The translations under genes and the position numbers were made by a program. A stretch of 64,000 nt of DNA from the NCBI GenBank assembly GCA_015257665.1, contig JABZJS010000004.1, positions 1-64,000 of the forward strand, in the 5' to 3' direction. A model generated the notes under the pieces. That model worked only from the letters and a program-made list of their open reading frames with translations, did not search any database and was not told the origin of the DNA. Numbering within the stretch: the first letter of the stretch is position 1; each line of letters starts with the position of its first letter. This DNA is from Nanosynbacter sp. (GTDB lineage Bacteria; Patescibacteriota; Saccharimonadia; Saccharimonadales; Saccharimonadaceae). This document shows, piece after piece, positions 22,877-32,043 of the stretch.

Positions 22877-22999
22877 AAACGAAACATTCCTCCTTATTCT
22901 TGCATATTATATCGTGCCCGAGAGACCGAATCAAGCTGACAGAGGTGCTGCACAGGCCAAAGCATTGAGCCGATCAGGGGAGTGCGCTACAATGATGGC

Positions 23000-24022
23000 A
23001 TGGAAATGCTCATGATCATCATCTTTGCTATCTTTGTGATTGCCCTCATCCTGGCTGGTAGTGCATGGCCCGATATACCGCCAGTGAGCCAATACGAGCT
23101 CGAGCGGCGTCGCCAGCAGAATAATCGCACAGCAATCCACCAGTTGCGGCGCATTGCCGTCTACGATGATCTCGTTTCGCTTCAGCGCTGCGTGGTGGCG
23201 CTATTGCTGGTACTGATGGTGATGGCAAGCATTGGGGCATTTGACTTTGGTGGTGGTGTGCTGGTTGCGCTCGCGGTGGCACTGCTCTATGGTGGTGTGG
23301 GGCGGATTGGCTGGGTGCATGCGATTGCCCAGCGCTTCTATAATGCAGTCGAGCCGAGCTTCGTTAGTTTTGCCGGGCGGTTCCCGCGAGTGGTGCGCAT
23401 TGTCCGTTCGTTTGTGCCGCCAGTAGAGACGAATCTTCGCCTGGGGTCGCGAGCTGAGCTTGAACATCTGGTGCGTCATGCTCGGCCATCAGTCTTGCCA
23501 CCAGTCGAGCGTGAGCAAGCGCTGGGGAGCTTGACTTTTGCGCGTAAGACAGTCGAAACAGTCATGGTGCCGCGCAATGCTATCAAGACAGTCGAGCAAG
23601 ATGCCATGGTGGGGCCGCTGTTACTCGATGAATTGCACCGCACCGGGCATAGCCGCTTCCCAGTGGTGGATGGCGACATTGATCATATTATTGGCGTGCT
23701 ACACACCCGCGACTTTATGTCGCTTAAGGAGGCAGTGTCGGCTCAGGTGCAAACGGTGATGGACCCAAATGTGTACTACATCGACGGGGCACAGTCACTC
23801 GAGCAAGCCTTGGGTGCATTTATTAAGACGCGCCAACAGGTCTTCATTGTCGTCAATACGTATCGTGAGACAGTGGGGATGGTGACGTTGGACGATTGTA
23901 TCGAAGCCTTGCTTGGCCATGCTCCCACAGCGGATGATGACGAGGTGTATAGCCAGCCAGTGGCCTTGCCCGAACCTACGCAACCACGCGCCCTCCCCAT
24001 GGGCGAGCAGAATGATGCCTGA
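23000..24022 (+). CDS. CNNM/CorC-like membrane protein with CBS domains
   Basis: The 340 residues have a first membrane helix at 3-24 and two more near 60-100, then a CBS pair. The CBS part begins ETVMVPRNAI and includes HSRFPVVDGDIDHIIGVLHTRD and VVNTYRETVGMVTLDD. The build matches the hemolysin-like CNNM/CorC group implicated in divalent-cation handling, although the membrane part is divergent. The ATG at 23000 is chosen over a GTG at 22982 because TACAAT lies exactly 6 nt upstream. The aspartyl-tRNA synthetase gene follows closely but has its own -10 box. Confidence 0.75.
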   Translation: MEMLMIIIFAIFVIALILAGSAWPDIPPVSQYELERRRQQNNRTAIHQLRRIAVYDDLVSLQRCVVALLLVLMVMASIGAFDFGGGVLVALAVALLYGGVGRIGWVHAIAQRFYNAVEPSFVSFAGRFPRVVRIVRSFVPPVETNLRLGSRAELEHLVRHARPSVLPPVEREQALGSLTFARKTVETVMVPRNAIKTVEQDAMVGPLLLDELHRTGHSRFPVVDGDIDHIIGVLHTRDFMSLKEAVSAQVQTVMDPNVYYIDGAQSLEQALGAFIKTRQQVFIVVNTYRETVGMVTLDDCIEALLGHAPTADDDEVYSQPVALPEPTQPRALPMGEQNDA

Positions 24023-24045
24023 AATTGTGGTATAATCTAACAGAT

Positions 24046-25824
24046 ATGACACAACGAATACTTGCCAACCAAACGCCGGATTACACCGGTCAAACCATCA
24101 CTGTGGCCGGCTGGGTACATGCACGGCGCGACCATGGTGGCCTGATTTTCATCGACCTGCGCGACCATACTGGCCTGGTGCAGCTGGTCGTCAGCCCTGA
24201 GCAAGCTGCGGCCTTTGCCCTGGCGGAGCATGCCCGCGACGAGTATGTCCTGCGAGCCCGTGGCGAGGTCCGCCAGCGTGGTGAGGGTCTGGCCAACCCT
24301 AATATTGCCAGTGGTAGCATCGAGCTAGCCGTCAGTGAGCTAGAGGTGCTCAACAAAGCCGAGACGCTGCCTATCCAGCCCTTTAGCGAGACTAACCAAG
24401 CGAATGAAGACCTGCGCTTTGCCTACCGCTACCTGGACCTGCGCCGCCCCAAGCTGCAAACGATGCTGCGTCGCCGCGCCGATATGTACCGCCGCATGCG
24501 CCAGTATATGGACGAGCATGATTTCATCGAAATCCAAACGCCGATTTTGGCTAATTCCAGCCCCGAGGGTGCGCGCGACTTCCTGATCCCCAGCCGCTTG
24601 CAAGAGGGTAAATTCTACGCTCTGCCACAAGCACCGCAGCAGTTTAAGCAGCTGCTGATGGTTGGTGGCGTGCCGCGCTACTACCAGCTGGCTGCTTGCT
24701 TCCGCGACGAAGACCCGCGCGCCGATCGCCTGTATGGTGAGTTTTACCAGCTGGATCTCGAGATGAGCTTTGTGGAGGATGGCGAGCAAGTCCGCCAGAT
24801 GATGGAGCCACTGATGCAGCAGCTGGTGACGGATTTTGCTGGCAAAACACTGCTAGACCTCAGCAACCTCCCAGCTGGCGATGGCCAGCCTATCCCGCGC
24901 ATCCCGTACCAAACCGCCATGGAAACCTATGGTAGCGACAAGCCAGACCTGCGCTTTGGTATGGAGCTGGTTGAGCTAACGGACGTGTTTGCCGACACCG
25001 AATTTGGCGTGTTCAAAAACGCTGAATGTATCAAGGCAATCTGCGTCACAAACGGCGCGTCGCTCAGTCGCAAGCAGATCGATGGCTTTACCCACATTGC
25101 CAAAGCCGAGGGCGCAGGTGGTCTTGCTTACATTACCTACCAAGATGGCGCAGCCAAGAGCCCAATTGCTAAGTTCTTGACCGAAGAAGAGCTGGCTGCT
25201 ATCCAAGCCAAGACGGGGGCTAAGGACGGCGATGCAGTCTTCTTTGGAGCTGATACGCGCCCAGTGGTCAATGCAGTGCTAGGGCGGCTGCGCAGTGAGT
25301 TTGCCGAGCACTTTGGCCTAAAGGACCCGCAGGTGGTGGCGCTGGCCTGGATTATCGATTTCCCATTCTACGAGTGGGATGAGCATGCGCGCAGGCTCGA
25401 CTTTGGTCACAATCCCTTTAGTATGCCAAAGGGTGGGCTCAGCACGCTGCAAGCCGCCCAGTCGGATGATGAGAAGCTAGCCATCCTGGCCGACCAGTTC
25501 GATATGGTGATGAACGGCTACGAAATCTGCAGCGGCGGTGTGCGTAACCATAATCCAGCCGTACTGTATGAAGTATTTGGATTGCTCGGCTATAGCCGGC
25601 AATATGTGGAAGAAAAGTTTGGCGCTATGCTGCGGGCCTTTACCTACGGTGCGCCGCCACACGCGGGCTGTGCCTTTGGCATTGACCGTATCCTGATGGA
25701 GCTAATCGGCGAGCATAACGTCCGCGAAACCCTCGCCTTCCCCAAAAACGGCAGCGGTGTCGACGTCATGATGGACTCACCCGCGCAGGTAGAACCTGGG
25801 CAACTGAAGGAGTTGGGGTTATAA
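24046..25824 (+). CDS. aspS: Aspartyl-tRNA synthetase
   Basis: AspRS joins Asp to tRNA-Asp. The 592 residues show the OB-fold anticodon domain first, class II motif 2 (FRDEDPRADR), the bacterial GAD insertion domain (about 300-400) and motif 3 (GIDRILMELIG). ANSSPEGARDFLIPSR is the flipping-loop/QIK-side signature region of bacterial AspRS. Length fits the bacterial type. The ATG at 24046 lies 9 bases after TATAAT (24031-24036) within an extended -10 (TGTGGTATAAT), so the message has almost no leader. Whether the enzyme also charges tRNA-Asn cannot be told here, as no GatCAB genes lie in the window. Confidence 0.96.
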   Translation: MTQRILANQTPDYTGQTITVAGWVHARRDHGGLIFIDLRDHTGLVQLVVSPEQAAAFALAEHARDEYVLRARGEVRQRGEGLANPNIASGSIELAVSELEVLNKAETLPIQPFSETNQANEDLRFAYRYLDLRRPKLQTMLRRRADMYRRMRQYMDEHDFIEIQTPILANSSPEGARDFLIPSRLQEGKFYALPQAPQQFKQLLMVGGVPRYYQLAACFRDEDPRADRLYGEFYQLDLEMSFVEDGEQVRQMMEPLMQQLVTDFAGKTLLDLSNLPAGDGQPIPRIPYQTAMETYGSDKPDLRFGMELVELTDVFADTEFGVFKNAECIKAICVTNGASLSRKQIDGFTHIAKAEGAGGLAYITYQDGAAKSPIAKFLTEEELAAIQAKTGAKDGDAVFFGADTRPVVNAVLGRLRSEFAEHFGLKDPQVVALAWIIDFPFYEWDEHARRLDFGHNPFSMPKGGLSTLQAAQSDDEKLAILADQFDMVMNGYEICSGGVRNHNPAVLYEVFGLLGYSRQYVEEKFGAMLRAFTYGAPPHAGCAFGIDRILMELIGEHNVRETLAFPKNGSGVDVMMDSPAQVEPGQLKELGL

Positions 25825-25900
25825 ACAAACGAGCGATGGCTCGCTATCATTACGAATCTGGTGCAAATGAAATAAAAGTACACAAGGAGGCAATGACTCT

Positions 25901-26326
25901 ATGAGCTGGGATCTCACCGCAATCAAAACAAAACGTCATGTCCAGTCGGTTAGCGACCTGACGGAGGAAGACTGCGTGCCGCTCGAGCGTCAGCAGATGA
26001 TTGCCGAGCTAGAAAAGGTTGCCAAAACATGTGATGCACATTTAGATACAAGCAATCCGTCGTGGCTTGTTATGCAGAAGAGGGAGTGGCTGATTGAATT
26101 TAGCTTGAGCAAACACAGGGAACAACTCATCACCGTGGGGCTCTGCGTCAGAGGTAGCAGGGAGCCAACGGAAGTGTTTGCTTATCTCATTCAGGAGCTT
26201 GGCATGCGGCTGGTGGAATGGAGTACTGGCGAGTTCCTGGATCTATCAAAGCAGAGCAGCTTCCAGCACTGGCAGGAGTGGAGTGAGCGGGTGCTGCGAG
26301 ACCTTGCAAAGTCACGAAAATCATAA
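25901..26326 (+). CDS. Hypothetical protein
   Basis: I do not recognise this 141-residue soluble protein. It looks mostly helical, with a central stretch (KREWLIEFSLSKHREQLITV) that could be two beta strands, and many Trp and Glu residues. AAGGAGG is 10 bases before the ATG. It stands alone between AspRS and a convergent metallo-hydrolase. Confidence 0.55.
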   Translation: MSWDLTAIKTKRHVQSVSDLTEEDCVPLERQQMIAELEKVAKTCDAHLDTSNPSWLVMQKREWLIEFSLSKHREQLITVGLCVRGSREPTEVFAYLIQELGMRLVEWSTGEFLDLSKQSSFQHWQEWSERVLRDLAKSRKS

Positions 26327-26368
26327 GTGTGTTGCGCGTGTAATAAGAATAAAATAGAGACTAGCTAG

Positions 26369-27031
26369 TTACGATAGCTCTATCGTTTCTATCCGCTGAT
26401 ACTTCACTCCAACCTCAGTTGCCGCTGCTGTGCAAAGTGTATCAACCAATCCCTTGCCAGCGTCACTCAAGATGGCGTCATGAACAGGAAAAGCCAGGCG
26501 TGGCGCGACGGCCTGCAAGAAACTACGTATCTCGGAGAACTTGAGCCATGGTGCAGCTACAGGCAGGGCGAGGACATCGATGGAACGCTGAGGCAAAGCG
26601 AAGGAATCACCAGGGTAGTAGATACGATTGTTGATTAGCACAGCAAGGTTGTGGAGGCGCGGAATGTCTGAGCTTACCACAGCATGCTCACCACCAAAAA
26701 ACTCAAGCGTGAATGGCCCGACCTGGTGTGTGTCACCAGGCACCGCGGCTATTGCATGGCAGACAGAGAGCGTGCCTTCTGGCAAAGATATCGTTGTACT
26801 ATCTACAATAATATCATGAACACTTATAATCTCTGTTTCAGGAAATGCCTGTATAATACGCTTGATGAGCGCAGGGCTACAATGGTCGGGATGCGCATGG
26901 GTAATGAGAACTGCCACTACCTGCTGCGGCATAGCAAAATCGTCGGTGTATACACCTGGGTCGACGACCAAGCTCTGGCCGTCAATTGTAATAGTAAAGC
27001 AAGAGTGGGCGAATTTTGTTAGTGTTGTCAT
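26369..27031 (-). CDS. Metallo-beta-lactamase-fold hydrolase (UlaG-like)
   Basis: The 220 residues form an MBL-fold enzyme with the zinc motif THAHPDH near residues 44-50 and further ligand segments GEHAVV, YYPGDS and FPVHDAI. UlaG-like members of this group cleave lactone or phosphodiester bonds in small molecules. The substrate here is unknown. TATACT lies exactly 6 nt before the ATG (27038-27043, minus strand), so the message is probably leaderless. Confidence 0.85.
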   Translation of the reverse strand: MTTLTKFAHSCFTITIDGQSLVVDPGVYTDDFAMPQQVVAVLITHAHPDHCSPALIKRIIQAFPETEIISVHDIIVDSTTISLPEGTLSVCHAIAAVPGDTHQVGPFTLEFFGGEHAVVSSDIPRLHNLAVLINNRIYYPGDSFALPQRSIDVLALPVAAPWLKFSEIRSFLQAVAPRLAFPVHDAILSDAGKGLVDTLCTAAATEVGVKYQRIETIELS

Positions 27032-27314
27032 ATATCTAGTATAGCGGAGAAGAGGGTGAAGTGATAGGTTGTTTCTTGCCGTGGTACTGGTTGAGAATAT
27101 TTGACTGGTGTCAGTAACTATAGGGCTCCCTATAGTAAAGATACATATGTACGCTCAAAAATCGCTTCCTAGTGTAAGAACTGAAAAGCTTAACTATGAC
27201 GTAATAGCAATTTCTGACAGTTCACCAGACAAAATAGTAGGTAGGAGGGAGATGGTCCTGAAAGTAAGCTAGGAAACCATTGTGCTACCACCAGAAATGT
27301 GGCATCATAGCTGT

Positions 27315-27896
27315 ATGAACAAGACAATTCTCTTTGTGCCGGGTTTCCAAGAAGGGTGCGCCGACCGCGATTACGATACACTTATGAACCGCTGGCGAGC
27401 GATGGGCTACGCGGTGGAATTTGTACCAATTCAATGGCATCGCACTATGCAAAAACAGTGGTTGCAGACGCTACAAGAGCGGTATCAGCAGTATGATCCA
27501 GCTGAGACCATCCTGGCTGGTTTCTCATTTGGGGCGTGTATTGCATTCTTAGCGGCGTGTGAGCAAGCACCAAGTGAGCTGTGGCTCTTCTCGCTGTCAC
27601 CATCATTTGCAGAGTGTGTGCAGTATTGGTCTCAGCGCGATTGGCGCGTGATCGGTAAGCGGCGGCTCGAATATGCCAAGCAGGTGAGCTTGGTAGCGGC
27701 TGCGCAGCGTATCGCCTGCCCTGTGCAGATTTTCGTTGGCTCCGAGGAATTTATTAAGTGGCCAGAGATGAAACTTGTCTTTGATACTGCCGTGCAACAT
27801 ATCCCCACCGTCCATGGCACAGTGGTAGAAGGCGCTGGGCATGCGGTAGATGATCCGCGGTATGTGGCGGCGGTGTGCGACGCAATAGAGCGGTAG
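27315..27896 (+). CDS. Alpha/beta hydrolase
   Basis: This 193-residue compact alpha/beta hydrolase has the nucleophile elbow GFSFGA (near residue 75), a later Asp/Glu region (VGSEEFIKWPE) and the catalytic His in EGAGHAVDD. It begins TILFVPGFQEG, the oxyanion strand. The substrate is unknown. I chose the ATG at 27315, preceded by CATCAT at 6 nt as a weak leaderless -10. A longer frame from 27282 lacks support. Confidence 0.75.
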   Translation: MNKTILFVPGFQEGCADRDYDTLMNRWRAMGYAVEFVPIQWHRTMQKQWLQTLQERYQQYDPAETILAGFSFGACIAFLAACEQAPSELWLFSLSPSFAECVQYWSQRDWRVIGKRRLEYAKQVSLVAAAQRIACPVQIFVGSEEFIKWPEMKLVFDTAVQHIPTVHGTVVEGAGHAVDDPRYVAAVCDAIER

Positions 27897-27918
27897 CTAT
27901 GGTATAATATAGGTAATT

Positions 27919-28245
27919 ATGACAAGAATACACGACACTTTACCGCAAAAACCTGAAGAACACCTTGACCTTTTAGGGGGGGTAAAAGAAAAAGTTCGCC
28001 TCTTCGGTGTGGCTGCAATCAAGTGGGCACTTCATCGTGTTGAGGATAGCTATTGGAAGCCTGGAGACCCAATAACGCGCTTCACTGTGTTTGATGATAA
28101 TGCAACCTATGATTTGTCAGAAACTGATGGGATTATCCCGAATATCAGCGAGACGACGCCTGTTGATGTGATTGGTGGGACGATGACGGTATTTGCACCA
28201 GGTGAAGAAGAGAGGCTTTTGCAAGCACTACGTCAGGAAGATTAA
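27919..28245 (+). CDS. Hypothetical protein
   Basis: This 108-residue acidic soluble protein has no recognised domain. Its second half (FTVFDDNATYDLSETDG, then TPVDVIGGTMTVFAPGEEE) looks like a small beta-rich unit. TATAAT at 27903-27908 is 10 bases before the ATG, and AGGT lies between. It ends at a strong terminator shared with the next, convergent gene. Confidence 0.55.
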   Translation: MTRIHDTLPQKPEEHLDLLGGVKEKVRLFGVAAIKWALHRVEDSYWKPGDPITRFTVFDDNATYDLSETDGIIPNISETTPVDVIGGTMTVFAPGEEERLLQALRQED

Positions 28246-28261
28246 GTAAGCAATAATAAAA

Positions 28262-28297
28262 GCTACGCTAGCTGTTTCTTGGCTAGCGTAGCGTGAG
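28262..28297. terminator. Bidirectional intrinsic terminator
   Basis: GCTACGCTAGC (28262-28272) and GCTAGCGTAGC (28282-28292) form an 11-bp perfect stem. The minus strand continues TTTTATTATT and the plus strand GTGAGTTTTATT, so it serves both convergent genes. Confidence 0.88.
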
Positions 28298-28299
28298 TT

Positions 28300-29247
28300 T
28301 TATTGTATGTGCTTTGTCTCTACGTCCTGCCAGTCGTTGTTGTGCCGAAGCTCGGCGTTGTCACCAGCGAAGACCGCTTTTGCTTCAGTATTGTCGCTCA
28401 GCGTCCAGAGGAACCAGGCGGTCATGTAGGCATCGCCATATTCGAGGACATCTTTGTGACCAACGGTCTTGCGCCGCGCGATGACGCTTGGTTTGTCTGT
28501 ATTAAGAGCGCGGAAATTCTGCTGTAAGTCGCCCAGTGGGCTAATGGCGAGGTTGTCGCTTGGGCCAGTGCCAGCCATCATGTAGGTGGCTGTCTTGAGC
28601 TTGCTGGTGTCGTAGTGCCAGTTGTTGCCGTTTGCGGTGCCATGGCCAACAGCGCTAGCAGTGTAGAGAGAGGTATAGCGGTTACTATTGCTATATTTTG
28701 TCGCGGCATTGATAGCACCGGCTCCGCCTTGGGAATGCCCGGTGATGCCGATCTTGCTCGTATTGACAAATCCCTTGATAGGGCTGCTCTCGGCAGTGTT
28801 GAGCTCTAGTGCAGTATCAAGCATGGTCGATGTCGTTGCGCCAGTGCCTGTCCAGCCATCCTCATTGCCAATGACAACAAAACCCCAGCTGGCCAAATGC
28901 TCGAAGATTGGCGCATAAGTAGATGCAGGTGTGGCGGTTCCATTGACCATCAATACAAGTGGGAAGGTTTGGCCCGGAGCGGTGCGCTGTGGGGTGTAGA
29001 TATGATACTCTTTGATGGCTGCGTTATCGCTGTGATGAGTGTGGTGCGCAACGTGGTAGGGGCCAGGCTTAGTATAACGCTGCTCTAATGTGCCACTAGG
29101 GCTCAATTTCGCAGCGTAACCCTTTGCCACACCGTCATCGCCAGTGATACTTTGGTTGAGATAGTTCATATAAAGCACAAACAGCACAAAGCACACTAAG
29201 AGTATTGCTATGATGATACCCAGAATTTTCAGAAGTTTTTTCGCCAT
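28300..29247 (-). CDS. Membrane-anchored alpha/beta hydrolase (cutinase/PAF-AH-like)
   Basis: This 315-residue protein has an N-terminal membrane anchor (about residues 7-29) and an extracytoplasmic alpha/beta hydrolase domain. LVLMVNGTATPAS is the oxyanion strand, ITGHSQGGAGA (near residue 170) the nucleophile elbow, and TVGHKDVL carries the His. It resembles the polyethylene-terephthalate-hydrolase/cutinase and PAF-acetylhydrolase-like group that cleaves ester bonds. AAAGGAGG precedes the ATG. The promoter carries a perfect palindrome, so expression is regulated. Confidence 0.82.
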   Translation of the reverse strand: MAKKLLKILGIIIAILLVCFVLFVLYMNYLNQSITGDDGVAKGYAAKLSPSGTLEQRYTKPGPYHVAHHTHHSDNAAIKEYHIYTPQRTAPGQTFPLVLMVNGTATPASTYAPIFEHLASWGFVVIGNEDGWTGTGATTSTMLDTALELNTAESSPIKGFVNTSKIGITGHSQGGAGAINAATKYSNSNRYTSLYTASAVGHGTANGNNWHYDTSKLKTATYMMAGTGPSDNLAISPLGDLQQNFRALNTDKPSVIARRKTVGHKDVLEYGDAYMTAWFLWTLSDNTEAKAVFAGDNAELRHNNDWQDVETKHIQ

Positions 29248-29287
29248 TGCTATATCCTCCTTTAGCTAATAATAGTAATGATATTAT

Positions 29288-29318
29288 TTACTATACACCG
29301 AGTGTATAGTAATAGCAA
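29288..29318 (-). promoter_or_regulatory. Promoter with 25-bp palindromic operator for the hydrolase gene
   Basis: On the minus strand TTGCTA (29313-29318) and TATAGT (29290-29295) are exactly 17 bases apart. A perfect inverted repeat with 11-bp arms (TTACTATACAC and its complement, 29288-29298 and 29302-29312) around 3 bases fills the spacer and the -10 box. It has the look of a TetR-type operator. A partial copy, CTCGGTATA, lies at 29340-29348. Confidence 0.75.
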
Positions 29319-29452
29319 GGGAGAGTGATTTCTTTTTTACTCGGTATATTTTGGCTCTGTTAGTAAGAGATCAAGTGACTTTATCCCTTGGCTATGGCAA
29401 TGAAGCGCCTAAGCATTGCACTCACAAGAGCCAACGGTATATACTGATGAGC

Positions 29453-30226
29453 ATGTACGAACAAGAACTTCATACCGCGCAGCGGATTGCTCGCGAGGCA
29501 GGCGATATTATGCGCCGCTATTTTGATGGCGACCAACAGCGCCAGACCAAGGCGGATGGCACGCCAGTGACAATTGCCGATACAACAATCAACTCGCTGG
29601 TGATCCAACGCCTCCACGAGACCTTCCCGGACGATGGCGTCATTGGCGAAGAGGAGAGCACGACGGGCTATGGCCTCGGGCGGAAGTGGCTGTGCGACCC
29701 AGTCGACGGCACGAAGGCCTTTACCTGGGGTGTACCCACAGCAATGTTTTCGCTCGCACTGGTAGTTGATGGCGTGCCAACCGTTGGTGTTGGCTATGAA
29801 CCAATGACAGATCGGCTCTACTGGGCAGTGCGTGGCCATGGTGCCTTTTGCAATGGTACGCGGCTGCAGGTGAATCACCAGACGCTTACAGAGGGGATCT
29901 TTGCTGCGTCGTGTAGCTATGCAAATATCCGTCGCCATAAGTATTATGATGAGCTGATTGAACGCAAGGTGAGCACAGCAAGCATTAGTGGTGCAGTGGC
30001 CAAGAGTGTTCGTGTGGCTGAGGGGCGCTTCGTTGGGTATTATGCCGAGAAGGTGAATGCGTATGATATGGCAGCAGTGCACGTTATTGTTGAGGAGGCT
30101 GGTGGTAAGATGACGAGTATATCGGGCCAGCCGCTTAATTATGCGCAGCCATTTTGTGGTGCGCTTGTGTCTAATGGTGTCGTGCACGATGAGCTGATGG
30201 CAATAGTGCACGATGAGTGCTCATAA
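29453..30226 (+). CDS. Inositol-monophosphatase-family phosphatase
   Basis: The 257 residues are of the Mg-dependent IMPase/FBPase fold. GEEES supplies the first metal ligands, CDPVDGTKAF the DPxDGT motif, and KVNAYDMAAVHVIVEEAGG the C-terminal WDxAA-like motif, here YDMAA. Related enzymes hydrolyse inositol phosphate, histidinol phosphate or PAP; the substrate is not decidable here. TATACT at 29440-29445 lies 7 nt before the ATG at 29453. The 3' end overlaps the convergent polymerase gene by 6 bases. Confidence 0.85.
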   Translation: MYEQELHTAQRIAREAGDIMRRYFDGDQQRQTKADGTPVTIADTTINSLVIQRLHETFPDDGVIGEEESTTGYGLGRKWLCDPVDGTKAFTWGVPTAMFSLALVVDGVPTVGVGYEPMTDRLYWAVRGHGAFCNGTRLQVNHQTLTEGIFAASCSYANIRRHKYYDELIERKVSTASISGAVAKSVRVAEGRFVGYYAEKVNAYDMAAVHVIVEEAGGKMTSISGQPLNYAQPFCGALVSNGVVHDELMAIVHDECS

Positions 30227-31453
30227 ATACCGCACGCTACCAAATGGTATTTTGCGCTTCATCTGCGTGGCAATGCCGAGAGTATCGGCTGGCTGGACGG
30301 TGTGTGGGCCGTAGAATTGGTTGATCTCGTCGATTGCGGCAGTGAGAGCGTGGTGAGCTGATGGGTCGTCGAAGAGTGCGAGCTGTGCGTCTGTCTCGCT
30401 TGTGAGAAGATAACACGACATGCCAATCTCATAGGCGGGCAGCGGCATCGACTGGGTGAGTCGCTTGACGATATGAAAGAGCGTGGTGCCATCACATAGT
30501 GGATGCTCGCGGCGCTCGTGGTTGTGCCAGCGGCCTGTTTGATAACTTTTGGCATAGAGGCGCACACCACGGGCACGCACGTATTGCTGCCGGAGCGCAG
30601 CCGCGATGTCTTCGCATAGAACGTGGAAGCGGCGCAAGACTTGATCGTAATTGAGGTTTGGCTGATCAAGGACGAACTGTCGCCCGACTGTCTTAAGCGG
30701 GCGCTCATCACTATCTACCTCCCAACCGCGCAGCCGCTTATACCAATCGCGTCCTGGCTTGCCATGAAACACCATGTGCTCGAGCGTTGCTTCGTCTGCA
30801 GCCAGAAAGTCGAGTGGTGTCTGGATACCAACCTGGTGGAGGCGCTTGCTGTAGCCAGTGGCAATACCAGTGAGGTCTTCGAGCGATAGCATAGCGAGTA
30901 CTGCATGGAGATTATCTGCAGTGATGCAAGTCAGGCCGTCAGGCTTATTGATACCGGCAGCAATCTTAGCTAGCCAGCGGTTGGTGCCAATGCCAACATT
31001 GCAGCGCATGTAGTCGCCAACCTCGCTACGGAGGCGCTGCTTGATCTCCTGGCCAATCGCCAGTGCGCCGCGTGCTCGGATGTCAGGTGGGCTTTGGCTT
31101 AGGTCGATCACCCCTTCATCAATGCTTTTCATGGTGGCACTGGGCGAGTAGTCGCTGAGGATGGTTGCAAGTCGGTGGTAGACATAGCGATACTTGGGTG
31201 GATCGCTTTCTAGCGGAACAATATCGGGGCAAAGTAGCCGCGCCGCAGGCAGGCGCATGCCAGTATGGACACCACGTGCTTTGGCTTCGTAGCTTGCAGT
31301 GACGATAGTCGCATGCTGGTTACGCCGATTAACAATAACAACTGGCCGGTGGCGGAGCAATGGCCGAGATTGCTGCTCGATCGTGGCAAAGCAGCTATTA
31401 AGATCGATATGCATCATCAGTGGTGGGGCGGGATTGATATTGCTATGAGACAT
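30221..31453 (-). CDS. dinB: Y-family translesion DNA polymerase (DinB/Pol IV-like)
   Basis: The 410 residues have the Y-family palm: HIDLNSCFATIEQQ with the first catalytic Asp, SYEAKARGVHTGM in the fingers, and SIDEGVIDLS with the second catalytic Asp-Glu pair. GIGTNRWLAKIAA (thumb) and a little-finger domain follow. It copies past damaged bases. ATG at 31453 is chosen over 31525. The start overlaps the end of a small upstream gene by 11 bases, so both are one transcript. Confidence 0.9.
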   Translation of the reverse strand: MSHSNINPAPPLMMHIDLNSCFATIEQQSRPLLRHRPVVIVNRRNQHATIVTASYEAKARGVHTGMRLPAARLLCPDIVPLESDPPKYRYVYHRLATILSDYSPSATMKSIDEGVIDLSQSPPDIRARGALAIGQEIKQRLRSEVGDYMRCNVGIGTNRWLAKIAAGINKPDGLTCITADNLHAVLAMLSLEDLTGIATGYSKRLHQVGIQTPLDFLAADEATLEHMVFHGKPGRDWYKRLRGWEVDSDERPLKTVGRQFVLDQPNLNYDQVLRRFHVLCEDIAAALRQQYVRARGVRLYAKSYQTGRWHNHERREHPLCDGTTLFHIVKRLTQSMPLPAYEIGMSCYLLTSETDAQLALFDDPSAHHALTAAIDEINQFYGPHTVQPADTLGIATQMKRKIPFGSVRYL

Positions 31454-31709
31454 GATCGGCCTCTCGTGTGAGCCGCCATACCAGTGTGATACTGTCAAAC
31501 TCGAGGCGGTAATCAGCCTGCTCATCTGTCACATCGAAGATATGCACCGTACGTGCACCGCGCTGATGCTCGAAGCCCAGGCCGATTCGCCTGATCGTCA
31601 CTTCCTGGCCATTGCCGCGCCGAAATTTGACTGGCTGACATGGCTGGTGCCCACGCCGAAAAATCGCTACCACCTCCACGACTTCATCAAGATATAGTTC
31701 ATCATCCAT
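31443..31709 (-). CDS. Small protein co-transcribed with the Y-family polymerase
   Basis: This 88-residue protein has a basic beta-rich core (EVVEVVAIFRRGHQP, VKFRRGNGQEVTI, then FDVTDEQADYRLEF) and no membrane segment. It resembles the small DUF6504-like proteins found beside Y-family polymerases, though I cannot confirm family membership. TATACT lies 7 nt before the ATG at 31709, giving a leaderless two-gene message. Its overlap with the polymerase suggests a role in the same lesion-bypass process. Confidence 0.65.
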   Translation of the reverse strand: MDDELYLDEVVEVVAIFRRGHQPCQPVKFRRGNGQEVTIRRIGLGFEHQRGARTVHIFDVTDEQADYRLEFDSITLVWRLTREADHVS

Positions 31710-31894
31710 TGTTCTTAGTATAGCGCATGAGCTAGGTACGGTCGACGAGTGAAAACATAGTAACAGAGGTAGAGTGTGCGTATACATCAAGTGATGTATT
31801 GCTATACTAGTACCCTATATTACTCTCACTTTACAAGAAAACACCCTATGGAAGTGGGATAAAAACCAAACTTTTTACATAGGGCTAAAGGAAA

Positions 31895-32011
31895 ATGACG
31901 CGCAGCTCTTACATACTGTATCACCTCGCACAAGAGCATAGCGAAGACGAAGAAGAGGAGATTTTACAAAATGAACAGCTCCAGCCGTCCTTGGCTAAGT
32001 TGTCACGATAA
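31895..32011 (+). CDS. Possible 38-residue acidic small protein
   Basis: An ATG with AAAGGA upstream opens 38 codons with a Glu/Asp block (EDEEEE) in the middle. Upstream, TATACT at 31802-31807 could be a -10 box, and CCCTATG/CATAGGG (about 31845-31882) could form a hairpin in the leader. There is no recognised family. It may be real, but evidence is limited to the start context. Confidence 0.35.
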   Translation: MTRSSYILYHLAQEHSEDEEEEILQNEQLQPSLAKLSR

Positions 32012-32043
32012 GCTAATATAACAGAGCGGCGCAGCTCAGAAAA

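Noticed and set aside
29381..30211. 276-codon minus-strand frame
   Set aside because: It is antisense to a clear inositol-monophosphatase gene with conserved metal-binding motifs.
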